Origin: JAIBJN01 sp963839745
Lineage (GTDB): Bacteria; Actinomycetota; Thermoleophilia; Gaiellales; Gaiellaceae
Reading direction: 5' to 3'
DNA length: 64,000 nt
Assembly: GCA_963839745.1 (NCBI GenBank)
Contig: CAWIWC010000005.1
Location: 248,001 to 312,000, forward strand
This document shows, piece after piece, positions 42,244 to 50,639 of this stretch (positions are counted from its first letter, which is position 1; every line of letters begins with the position of its first letter). The notes beneath the pieces were generated by a model. The model was given only the letters and a program-made list of their open reading frames with translations, made no database searches and was not told the origin of the DNA. A program made the position numbers and the translations under genes.

Positions 42244-43633
42244 CTACGCGGTCAGATCCGCCGCCATCTCCTCGAAGGCGGCGACGAAGGCGTCGCAATC
42301 GTCGAAGGAGTGCACGACCGAGAGCGTCCACTCCTCCTCGCGGCCGGGCGTCATGAAGACGCCGCGGTTCATGTTGTAGAGCCAGGCGAGGTCGGCGAGC
42401 TCGCCGTCCTGGTTCGCCTTGTAGGTCTCGTAGTCGACGATCTTCTCGGGCGAGAACGTGACGCAGCCCTTGGCGCCGACACCGACCGCGTAGCCGGAGA
42501 GCCCGTAGCGCTCGATCACGCCCTGGCACCCGCCGAGGATGCGGTCGTTGAGGGCGTCCAGGTGCTCGTAGGCCTCGGGCGTCATCACCTCGAGGAGGCT
42601 CGCGCGCGCCGCGGCCATCGAGAGCGGGTTCCCGTTGTACGTCCCCACCTGGTAGACGCGCTCGTCCTCGACGACCTCGAAGACCTCCTCGGTGCCGCCG
42701 ATCGCGCCCGAGGGGAGGCCGCCGCCCAGCGTCTTCGCGAGCGTGACCATGTCGGGCTCGACGCCGAAGCGCTCGGTGGCGCCCCCGGCGGCGATGCAGA
42801 GGCCGGTCTTGACCTCGTCGAAGATGAGGACGATCCCGTGCCTGCGCGTGATCTCGCGCACCGCCTCGAGGTAGCCGGGCTCGGGGAGCACGACCCCGAG
42901 GTTCATCATCGCCGCCTCCATGATCACGCAGGCGGGCTTGCGGTCCTCCTCGATCAGGCGCTCGATCCGGCGCTCCATCGCGCCGGCGTCGTTGAACGGC
43001 ACCGCGATGGTCAGGTCGGCGACCGGACTGCGGGATGCCGGCGCCGTAGGGGAGCGAGTCGTAGTTGTCGCGGTCGCCGATCTGGTCGTACGGGACGCCG
43101 ATCGAGACCATCACGTAGTCGTGGTGGCCGTGGTAGGAGCCGAAGATCTTCACGATCGTGTCCCGGCCGGTGAGCGCGCGGGCGATGCGGATCGCGTCCA
43201 TCGTCGCCTCCGACCCGGAGTTCGTGTACCGCCACTTGGGCAGGCCCCAGCGGCGCGCGAGCTCCTCGCCGACCACGACCGCGTCCTCCGTCGGCGCGGC
43301 GAAGTGCGTGCCGAGCCGGTAGCGCTCCGCGACGGCCTTCTCGATCGCCGGGTGCGCGTGGCCCTGCACCATCGAGCCGAACCCGTTGTGGAAGTCGAGG
43401 AGCTCGTTCCCGTCGACGTCCCAGACCTTCGCGCCCTGACCGCGCTCGAGGTAGATCGGCCACGGAGCGCGCACCTGGTACGACGAGGCGACGCCGCCGG
43501 AGAGGGTCTTGCGCGCGCGCTCGTACATCGCGCTCGAGCCGCCGGTGCGCTCGTTCAGCCGGCGCTCCTCGCGCTCGGTCAGCTCCTTGATCCGCTCTCG
43601 GTCGATCTCGACGACGGTCGTCTCGGTTGCCAC
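42244..43633 (-). CDS. Class III aminotransferase, glutamate-1-semialdehyde aminomutase-like, one frame break
   Basis: PLP-dependent class III enzymes transfer amino groups on terminal amines or amino acids. The N-terminal part has KVWDVDGNELLDFHNGFGSM and YTNSGSEATMDAIRIARAL. The C-terminal part has IFDEVKTGL and the PLP Lys in TLAKTLGGGLPSGA. A one-base insertion near 43024 separates them, and the corrected sequence reads GIPQSVADLTIAVPFND. About 463 residues fits the family. A 35-residue charged N-terminal extension distinguishes it from HemL, and no other haem genes are near. It heads the minus-strand operon with the Rieske and TMADH-like genes, so it likely acts on an amine intermediate. 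Confidence 0.86.
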
Positions 43634-43729
43634 AGGGGCAACTCTAGTTCGTCGCGCATGTTTCTCCTACTCGGAAGAATCTGTAAGAGTGCCGACTTTC
43701 TGCGGCAACCGACGTCCAAAGGGGAGCCA

Positions 43730-45009
43730 ATGAGCAGACATCCTCGTGAGCGACTCGGACTCGATCGGCGTGAGTTCCTCCAGCGGTCCGCGGCCGCGGG
43801 CCTCGGCCTGACGGGTGCGGGCGCCCTGCTGGCTGCCTGTGCCAGCGACGAGCCGGCCGGAGCCCCGGCGGAGACCGGCGGCGGCGGGGACACGACCACG
43901 GCGCCGTTCGAGCTGGCGCGCAAGGACAACCCGGTCACGCTTCCCCTCTACGACGACAACCCCGCCATCGCCTCGGGCCTGAGCCCGGAGGCGGGGCCGC
44001 TGAAGATCTACAACTGGATCGACTACCTCGACAAGGCGACGGTCAAGAAGTTCGCCAAGGAGTTCGGCGTCAAGACGGAGATCACGATCTTCAACACGAT
44101 GGACGAGGCGATCGCGAAGCTGCAGGCCGGGACCGACTTCGACGTCTTCTTCCCGACTCCGGACCGGCTGGGAAAGCTCGTTGCCGCCAAGCTGCTGCAA
44201 CCGGTCAACCTCGACTACCTGCCGAACCTCCAGAACATGTGGCCGGAGCTCCAGGATCCCTTCTACGACGTCGGCTCGCAGTACACGGTTCCCGTACGTC
44301 ATCTACACGACCGGCATCGGGTATCGCACCGACCACATCAAGCCGCCGCCGGAGACGTTCGACAACCCGTACGACGTCTTCTACGAGGAGGCCTACCGCG
44401 GGCGGACGTACCTGCTGGACGACTACCGCGAGGCGATCGCGATGCTCCTGCTCCGGAACGGCGTCACGGACGTGAACACCGGCGACGAGGCGGCGCTGGA
44501 GCAGGCCAGGCAGGACCTGCTCGCCCTGACGGACGCGGTGAACGTCAAGACGTCGGTGCTCGACTACACGCTCGTCCCCGAAGGGCAGGCGTGGCTCCAC
44601 CAGGCCTGGTCAGGCGACTTCGTCTCGGCGCAGTACTACCTGCCAAAGGGCGTCGACTACACGGTGCTCGGCTACTGGTACCCGCCCGACGGCGGCGGGC
44701 TGATCGGGAGCGACACGATGGCCGTCCTGCGCTCGGCGAAGAACCCGGTGCTCGCCCACGAGTTCCTGAACTTCATGATGGACAACGACAACGCGTACGC
44801 GAACTTCTACAACTTCGTCGGGTACCAGCCGCCGCTGACCTCGCTCAACCCGGACCTGCTCGTCACCGACGAGGTCGTGCCTCCACACCTCGACACGACC
44901 GTGGTCAGGGAGGAGGACTTCGACACGGGCTATACGCTCCTCGAGCTTGCCGCCGGAGGTGGACGCCCTGTGGCAGAACATCTGGGCCGAGTTCAAGTCC
45001 GGCGCGTGA
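43730..45009 (+). CDS. potD: Polyamine-type ABC transporter substrate-binding lipoprotein, two frame breaks
   Basis: The protein binds the imported compound outside the membrane. It has a Tat-type signal with the twin Arg in LDRREFLQRSAAAGLGL and the lipobox LLAAC (Cys37). The mature part resembles PotD/PotF: GPLKIYNWIDYLDKATVKKF, TIFNTMDEAIAKLQAGTDFD. One extra base near 44293 (between YTVP and YVIYTTGIGYRTDHI) and another near 44949 (LLEL then PPEVDALWQNIWAEF) break the frame, and dropping both gives a full product ending at 45007-45009. It has a good ribosome binding site (AAAGGGGAG). A polyamine or another cationic amine is a plausible ligand. Confidence 0.87.
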
Positions 45010-45033
45010 GCGCCGCGGCGAGCTCCGTCTGAG

Positions 45034-45924
45034 GTGCGGCAGTCCCGCTGGTTCTGGCCGGCGTTCGGCCTCCCCGGGTACGTCTGGCTCGGGGTCCTGT
45101 TCCTCGTCCCGTTCTACGTCATCCTGGCGGTCGCGCTCGGGACGGTGGACCCGATCTTCCGCTTCCCGCAGCCGGTCTGGAACCCGCTCGAGTGGAACGT
45201 CGGGGCGTTCGAGTTCATCTTCGACGGCCTGGCGCCCGGCGAGCAGTTCTTCGTCATCTTCACCCGCACGTTCGCCTACGTAGGGATCGCGCTCGCCCTG
45301 TCGCTCGCCATCGGCTACCCGGTCGCCTACTACATCGCCCGTCACGGCGGACGCTGGAAGGCGTTCCTCCTCCTCGGCATCGTCGCGCCCTTCTGGATCA
45401 GCTACCTGATGCGGATGCTGGCCTGGGTGAATCTGCTCCAGGACGACGGCTACGTGAATCGCATCCTCATGTGGCTCCAGGTGCTCGACGCCCCGCGCAA
45501 CTGGCTCGACGGGCGCGCGTCTACCGTCATCCTCGGCCTCGTCTACGGCTACGTGCCGTTCCTGATCCTCCCGCTCTACGCCGCGCTCGACCGGATCCCG
45601 CGTGACCTGCTCGAGGCCTCCCGTGACCTCGGCGCAAGTCCTGCGCAGACGTTCCGGCGTGTGACCCTCCCGCTCTCCAAGGTGGGGATCCTCGCGGGCG
45701 CGGTGATCATCGCGCTCCCGATGTTCGGGGACTACTACACGCCCGACCTGCTCTCCGGCTCCCCGAAGACGAACCTCGTCGGGAACCAGATCAACCTCTT
45801 CATCCACGGGCCGCAACCGACGGTCGGGGCCGCCCTGACCGTGCTCCTCATGTCGATGCTCGCCGTGCTCATGGCGTACTACCTCATCACTACGGCGAGG
45901 ATGAGCCGGGCGGACGAGCGATGA
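45034..45924 (+). CDS. potB: Polyamine-type ABC transporter permease, PotB-like
   Basis: This is one of the two membrane subunits of the importer. The 296-residue protein has an N-terminal helix (FGLPGYVWLGVLFLVPFYV), a long external loop, and five more helices. The ABC-import EAA-type loop is LEASRDLGASPAQTFRRVTL near residue 200, which contacts the ATPase. The GTG start is 24 bases after the potD stop and its end overlaps potC (ATGA). Conserved positions MLAWVNLLQDDGYVN and PLYAALDRIP match the PotB/PotH group. Substrate follows that of the binding protein. Confidence 0.92.
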   Translation: MRQSRWFWPAFGLPGYVWLGVLFLVPFYVILAVALGTVDPIFRFPQPVWNPLEWNVGAFEFIFDGLAPGEQFFVIFTRTFAYVGIALALSLAIGYPVAYYIARHGGRWKAFLLLGIVAPFWISYLMRMLAWVNLLQDDGYVNRILMWLQVLDAPRNWLDGRASTVILGLVYGYVPFLILPLYAALDRIPRDLLEASRDLGASPAQTFRRVTLPLSKVGILAGAVIIALPMFGDYYTPDLLSGSPKTNLVGNQINLFIHGPQPTVGAALTVLLMSMLAVLMAYYLITTARMSRADER

Positions 45925-46802
45925 GGAGATTCGTCGACTGGTGGCGGAATCCCTGGGGCAAGCCGCGCTTCCTCGCCGTCTTCACCTTCCTCTACCTCAT
46001 CTGGTCGATCGTCCCGATCCTGATCGCGGTCCGTTTCTCTTTCAACGACGGCCGCTCGAGGAGCACGGGTCAGGGATGGTCGACACGCTGGTACTGGGAC
46101 GAGCCGGACCTATCCGTCAAGAACGATCCCTCGCTCCGGGAGGCGCTCTTCCAGAGCCTCGAGCTCGCCTCCCTCACGATGCTGATCGCCGTCCCGATCG
46201 GCGTGGCCCTCGCGATTTCGCTCACCCGCTGGCGAGGGCGCGGCTCGGGCACCGCGCGCTTCGTGAGCCTTTTCCCGATCGTCACGCCGGAGCTCGTGAT
46301 GGGCACGGCGCTCTTCCTGACATTCGTGCACTTGTTCCAGTTCGTCGAGCTCGGGACGGTCGCGCAGCTCCTCGGGCACGTGACCTTCTCGATCTCGTTC
46401 GTGGTCATCATCGTCCGCGGCCGGCTGCTCTCGATCGGCCCCGAGTACGAGGAGGCCGCGACGGACCTCGGTGCGCCGCCCATGAAGGCGCTCCGGCTCG
46501 TCCTCCTGCCGTTGCTCCTGCCCGCGATCGTGGCGAGCTTCCTCATCGTTTTCGCCATCTCGATCGACGACTTCGTCATCAGCCAGTTCCTCTCCGCCGA
46601 CTCGTCGACGGAGACGATCCCGGTCAAGATCTACTCGAACGCCCGCGGAGCGCCGACCCCGGCGCTGAACGCGCTCGCCAGCGTCATGCTCTTCCTTTCG
46701 CTCTTCGCGATCACGGCAGTGATCGTCCTCCAGCGCGCCATGCAGCGCTCGCGCGGCGGAGGCAAGGGAGGCATCGAGGACATGGCGCAGATGCGCCTCT
46801 AG
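45921..46802 (+). CDS. potC: Polyamine-type ABC transporter permease, PotC-like
   Basis: This is the second membrane subunit of the importer. The 293-residue product has six predicted helices (FLAVFTFLYLIWSIVPILI, LELASLTMLIAVPIGVALAI and others). The EAA-type loop YEEAATDLGAPPMKALRLVL near residue 180 is followed by FAISIDDFVISQFLS, typical of PotC. It overlaps potB by 4 bases. Its end overlaps the convergent ATPase gene by 4 bases, so the two units meet stop to stop. The ATPase for this system is therefore made from the opposite strand, with the aminotransferase and TPP-enzyme genes. Confidence 0.93.
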   Translation: MRRFVDWWRNPWGKPRFLAVFTFLYLIWSIVPILIAVRFSFNDGRSRSTGQGWSTRWYWDEPDLSVKNDPSLREALFQSLELASLTMLIAVPIGVALAISLTRWRGRGSGTARFVSLFPIVTPELVMGTALFLTFVHLFQFVELGTVAQLLGHVTFSISFVVIIVRGRLLSIGPEYEEAATDLGAPPMKALRLVLLPLLLPAIVASFLIVFAISIDDFVISQFLSADSSTETIPVKIYSNARGAPTPALNALASVMLFLSLFAITAVIVLQRAMQRSRGGGKGGIEDMAQMRL

Positions 46803-47873
46803 TCGGAAGCGGCGGGAGCCTCCGTGCCGAGGACGCGGAGAGCCTCGGGCGGCAGGACCACGGACACCGCGTCGCCGTCCCGCGGCGGCGAGGAGTCGCC
46901 TGCCTGAACCGTGGCCTGCAGCGTCTTGCCGCTCGGGAAGCTCGACGAACACCTGCGTGACCGAACCGAGGTAGACGATGCGTCGCACGGTGCCCGGGAG
47001 CGAGTTCGCGGTCTCCGAGCCGGGCGGCTCGAGACGGATCCGCTCGGGCCTGATCGTGAGCTTGACGTCTCCGCGCGCCGTGCGGTCTCCGCGCTCGGCG
47101 ACCAGGACGGCGTCACCGAGCCGAACGCGCCCGTCACCCTCGGCGACCGCCTCCATGAGGTTGGAGACGCCGAGGAAGTCGGCGACGAAGCTCGTCTCGG
47201 GCTCCTCGTAGACGTCCTGCGGCGTGCCCAGTTGCTGCACGCGGCCGTCGGACATGACGGCCATGCGGTCGGACATCGTGAGGGCTTCCTCCTGATCGTG
47301 GGTGACGTAGACGAACGTGATCCCCACCTGCTCCTGGATCGCCTTGAGCTCGACCTGGAGCGAGCGGCGCAGCCTCGCGTCGAGTGCACCGAGCGGCTCG
47401 TCGAGCAGGAGCACCGCCGGCTCCAGCACGAGCGCGCGGGCGAGCGCAACGCGCTGCTGCTGCCCCCCGGAGAGCTGGGAGGGGCGCCGCCGCTGGAGCC
47501 CTTCGAGCCGGACGAGCTCGAGCGCCTTGGCCACCTTCGGTCCCCGGTCGCGTTTGTCGACGTTCCGAAAGCGGAGGCCGAAGGCGACGTTCTCCGCGAC
47601 GTTCAGGTGGGGGAAGAGGGCGTAGCTCTGGAAGACGGTGTTCACCGGGCGCTTGTGGGCCGGGACCTGCGTCACGTCGCGGTCGCCGAGAAACACGCGG
47701 CCGCTCGTCGGCTCCTCGAAGCCGGCGACGAGCCGCAGCGTCGTCGTCTTTCCGCAGCCGGACGGCCCCAGCAACGAGAAGAACTCCCCGTCGCCGATCT
47801 CGAGCGTCAGCTCGCGGACGGCATCCACGTCGCCGAAGCTCTTGCTGATGCTGTCGAGAACAACGCCCGCCAT
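46799..47873 (-). CDS. potA: Polyamine-type ABC transporter ATP-binding protein, one frame break
   Basis: This ATPase drives the PotDBC importer. It has Walker A LLGPSGCGKTTT, the Q-loop VFQSYALFPHLNV, the signature LSGGQQQRVALARAL, Walker B AVLLLDEPLGALDA and the switch VTHDQEEALTMSD. A C-terminal TOBE domain follows from about residue 260 (KLTIRPERIRL). Near 46935 one extra base within a C-run breaks the frame, and removing it gives ELPSGKTLQATVQAG and an end at 46799. The ATG overlaps the stop of the HisC-like gene (TGATG), so the ATPase is translated with catabolic enzymes rather than with its permeases. This is unusual, but it links transport to metabolism. Confidence 0.9.
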
Positions 47874-49013
47874 CAGGCTTCCAAAACCTCCCTGCCGCCG
47901 AGGAGAGCGCCTCGCGCCTCAGCGAGCGTTTCGGCGAAGCGTTCCATAAGCGGGATCGGTCCCGTCGTGATCCTGATGAAGCCCGTGAGCCCGAACTCGC
48001 TGCCGGCGCGGACGAGGAAGCCCCTGCGCGCGAGCCCATCCGTGAGGGCGAGGTCGTCCACGCCGACGTCGACCAGCAGGAAGTTCGCCTGGGAGGGATA
48101 CGGCGTGGCGCCGGCCTCGCGGAGCCGCTCCGCCAGGCGCTCGCGGCCCTGGACGTTCGCCAGGCGGCGGCCTTCGACAAGCTCGGTGCGGCGCAGGCTC
48201 GCCCGGCCTGCCGCCAGGGCGGCGCGGTTGACGTTGAAGGGCTCCTGGACGACGTCGAGGAGCTCCGCGAGCGGCTCTCCGACGACCGCGTAGCCGAGGC
48301 GCAGGCCCGCGAGGCCGAAGATCTTGGAGAACGTTCGCATGACCACGATCGGCGCTCCCGCCTCCACATCGGCGACCCGGTCGAGGCGCACGCTCGGGTC
48401 GACGTATTCGACGTAGGCCTCGTCGACGACGACCGCGCAGCGCTCGGGGAGCCCGTCCAGAAGCCGCTCCCACTCGTCGCGCTCGACCAGGGCGCCCGTC
48501 GGGTTGTTCGGGTCGCACAGCCAGACCAGCCTCGCGCTCGTCTCCGCGCGCGGCGGCGGCGAGCGCGTCGACGTCGTGGCGGAGGTCGCGGCTCGGCACC
48601 TCGACGATCTCGGCGCCCGCGCCGGCGCAGGTGGTCGCGTAGAGGCCGTAGGTCGGTGACGTGAGCACGACGGAGTCGCCGGGATCGAGGAAGGCGTGCG
48701 CGACCGTGGCGATCAGCGCCTGGATGCCGTGGCTCGGAACGATGCGCTCCGGGGACGTCCCCAGCCAGGCGGCCACGCTCTCGCGCAGGTCCGAGTAGGC
48801 CTCGGCCGGGTAGATCCAGGCGCGGTCGAGCTCGGCGACGACCTCCTCTTCGACGCCCGGGAACGGGCCTTCCAGGCCCTCGTTCCAGTTCAGCTTCACG
48901 ATCTCATCGAGGCCGTAGGCCTCCTTCAGCTCGTCGAGGCTCGCACCGGGCCGGTAGGGCTCGAGGCCGATCAAGGATTGACGCACGATGGCGTTCCAGT
49001 CGGTCACGTCCAC
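47873..49013 (-). CDS. Histidinol-phosphate aminotransferase-like enzyme, one frame break
   Basis: Class I/II PLP aminotransferases of the HisC group act on histidinol phosphate or aromatic and other amino acids. The N-terminal part has LIGLEPYRPGASLDELKEAY, VKLNWNEGLEG and SPERIVPSHGIQALIATVAH. The C-terminal part has the PLP Lys region FSKIFGLAGLRLGYAV and the Arg region RITTGPI. Near 48548 one extra base breaks the frame, and restoring it gives AETSARLVWLCDPNNPTG. It overlaps the TPP-enzyme gene by 10 bases and potA by one. With no his genes nearby, a role in the amine module is more likely than histidine synthesis. Confidence 0.85.
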
Positions 49014-50617
49014 ATCTCCAGGAGCGCCGGCACGTGGACGACTGCGGGGCCGTCATCGGCCAGCGCCGCGGCCAGTGCCTCTCCGAGGCGGTCCGGCTCG
49101 ACGGAGACGACGGGCACGCCGAACGCCTCGATCGCCGCTCGGAAGTCCGGCTCCACGAGATCGACGCTGAAGGTCTCGCCGAACTGGTCGCGCTGGTATT
49201 CCCGCAGGATCCCGTAGCCGCCGTCGTCGACGAGCAGGAGCTTGGCGTCGAGCCCGTACTGGCGCGCCGGAGCGAGCTCGGCGAGCCCGTAGTTGAACCC
49301 GCCGTCGCCGACCACGCCGAGCACGGGACGGCCCGGCACGGCGAGCGAGGCGCCGAGCGCGGCCGGCCAGGAATAGCCGAGCGTGCCCGAGCCGAGCGGG
49401 TAGAGGAAGCTCCGAGGCTCGTACGCCGGAAAGTGCGCCGCCGCCCAGTAGGCCAGGATGGTCATGTCCCAGGAGCTGACGGCGTCGCGTGGGAGCGCCT
49501 CGCGGACGGCGCGCACGAGCCCGCGCTCGAGCCCGCGGTCCTGGCCGTCCAGTCGCTCCTCGATCCGCCTGCGAACGTCGGCGACCCGCTCCTCGCCGCC
49601 CGCGCTCGCGGCCGCCGGCAGGCCCTCGAGCAGCGCCGCGAGGACGATTCGCGCGTCACCCACGAGCCCCAACGCGTCGTAGGTCGCGCCGATCCGCTTC
49701 GGGTCGGCGTCGACGTGGACGAGCCGGCCGCGGAGCTCCAGCGAGTAGTGGCCCGTCGTCTCCGCGCCGAGCTCCGTCCCCACTGCGAGGATCGCGTCCG
49801 CTTGGCCGAGCAGCTCCTGGACTGCGGGCTCGTCGGAGGCCGTGCCGGCTGCGAGCGGGTGGTCCTCGGGGAACGCGCCCTTGCCCATGTACGTCGACAC
49901 GACGGGCGCGCCGAGGTGCTCCGCGAGGGACCGCAGCTCCTCCCAGGCGCCCGAGCGCAGGACGCCTCCGCCTGCCCAGATGACCGGCCGCTCGGCGCCT
50001 GCAAGCACGCGCCCTGCCTCGACGATGTCGCTCTCGGGCGGCAGCGGCGGCACCACGGGTGCCGTGTCGAGGTCGCCCACCGGCGCGTCGGTCTCCCCGG
50101 CCAGCACGTCGACGGGGATCTCGAGAAAGACGGGGCCGCTCGGGGGCGTGAGGGCGCGGCGCCAGGCCTCCGCGATCAGCTCGGGGATCTCCGAGGCGGT
50201 CTCCGCGCGCGCCGCCCACTTGACCACGGGCTCGAAGGAGGCCTTCTGGTCGGCGAGCTCGTGGAGGAACCCGCGGCCGGCGCCGATCAGCTCGCGCGGG
50301 ATCTGGCTCGCGATCGCGACCACCGGGACGTGGGCGCTCGCGGCCTCCATGAGCGCTGCGAGCGAGATGAGCGCGCCTGGGCCGGTGGAGAGGAGGAGCG
50401 GCGCGGGCTTCCCGCTCGTCCGCGCGTAGCCGTCGGCAGCGAAGCCGGCGGAGAGCTCCGTGCGGAGCCCGATCGCGCGGACCGGGCTCGTGCGCAGCCC
50501 GTCCCAGATCGCCAGAGCGTGGATCCCGGGCACGCCGAAGGCGACCTCGGCGCCGGCGGCCTCGAGGCACTCGGCGACGAGCCGTCCGCCCGTACGTACT
50601 TTGACCGTCTGCGCCAC
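49004..50617 (-). CDS. TPP-dependent acetolactate-synthase-like enzyme
   Basis: TPP enzymes of this fold decarboxylate 2-keto acids or make acyloins. The 537-residue protein has the catalytic Glu in GLRTELSAGFAADGYAR, the central FAD/structural domain (about 190-330), and the TPP/Mg motif VGDGGFNYGLAELAPA. The second half of that motif, normally NN, is DD here (LLVDDGGYGIL). At the dimer face it has FLEIPVDVLAG. The altered motif and the lack of a small regulatory subunit argue against a true acetolactate synthase. It could decarboxylate a keto acid from the transaminases next door. It heads the minus-strand operon and is divergent from the second TMADH-like gene with 22 bases between. Confidence 0.86.
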   Translation of the reverse strand: MAQTVKVRTGGRLVAECLEAAGAEVAFGVPGIHALAIWDGLRTSPVRAIGLRTELSAGFAADGYARTSGKPAPLLLSTGPGALISLAALMEAASAHVPVVAIASQIPRELIGAGRGFLHELADQKASFEPVVKWAARAETASEIPELIAEAWRRALTPPSGPVFLEIPVDVLAGETDAPVGDLDTAPVVPPLPPESDIVEAGRVLAGAERPVIWAGGGVLRSGAWEELRSLAEHLGAPVVSTYMGKGAFPEDHPLAAGTASDEPAVQELLGQADAILAVGTELGAETTGHYSLELRGRLVHVDADPKRIGATYDALGLVGDARIVLAALLEGLPAAASAGGEERVADVRRRIEERLDGQDRGLERGLVRAVREALPRDAVSSWDMTILAYWAAAHFPAYEPRSFLYPLGSGTLGYSWPAALGASLAVPGRPVLGVVGDGGFNYGLAELAPARQYGLDAKLLLVDDGGYGILREYQRDQFGETFSVDLVEPDFRAAIEAFGVPVVSVEPDRLGEALAAALADDGPAVVHVPALLEMWT

Positions 50618-50639
50618 AGCCGCGATCCTATCCAGGCGA

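Noticed and set aside
42244..43633. Calling the class III aminotransferase HemL.
   Set aside because: It has a different N-terminal extension and no haem genes near it, and it is in an operon with amine-oxidising enzymes.
47873..49013. Calling the HisC-like gene part of histidine biosynthesis.
   Set aside because: No his genes flank it, and it overlaps a TPP-enzyme gene and potA.
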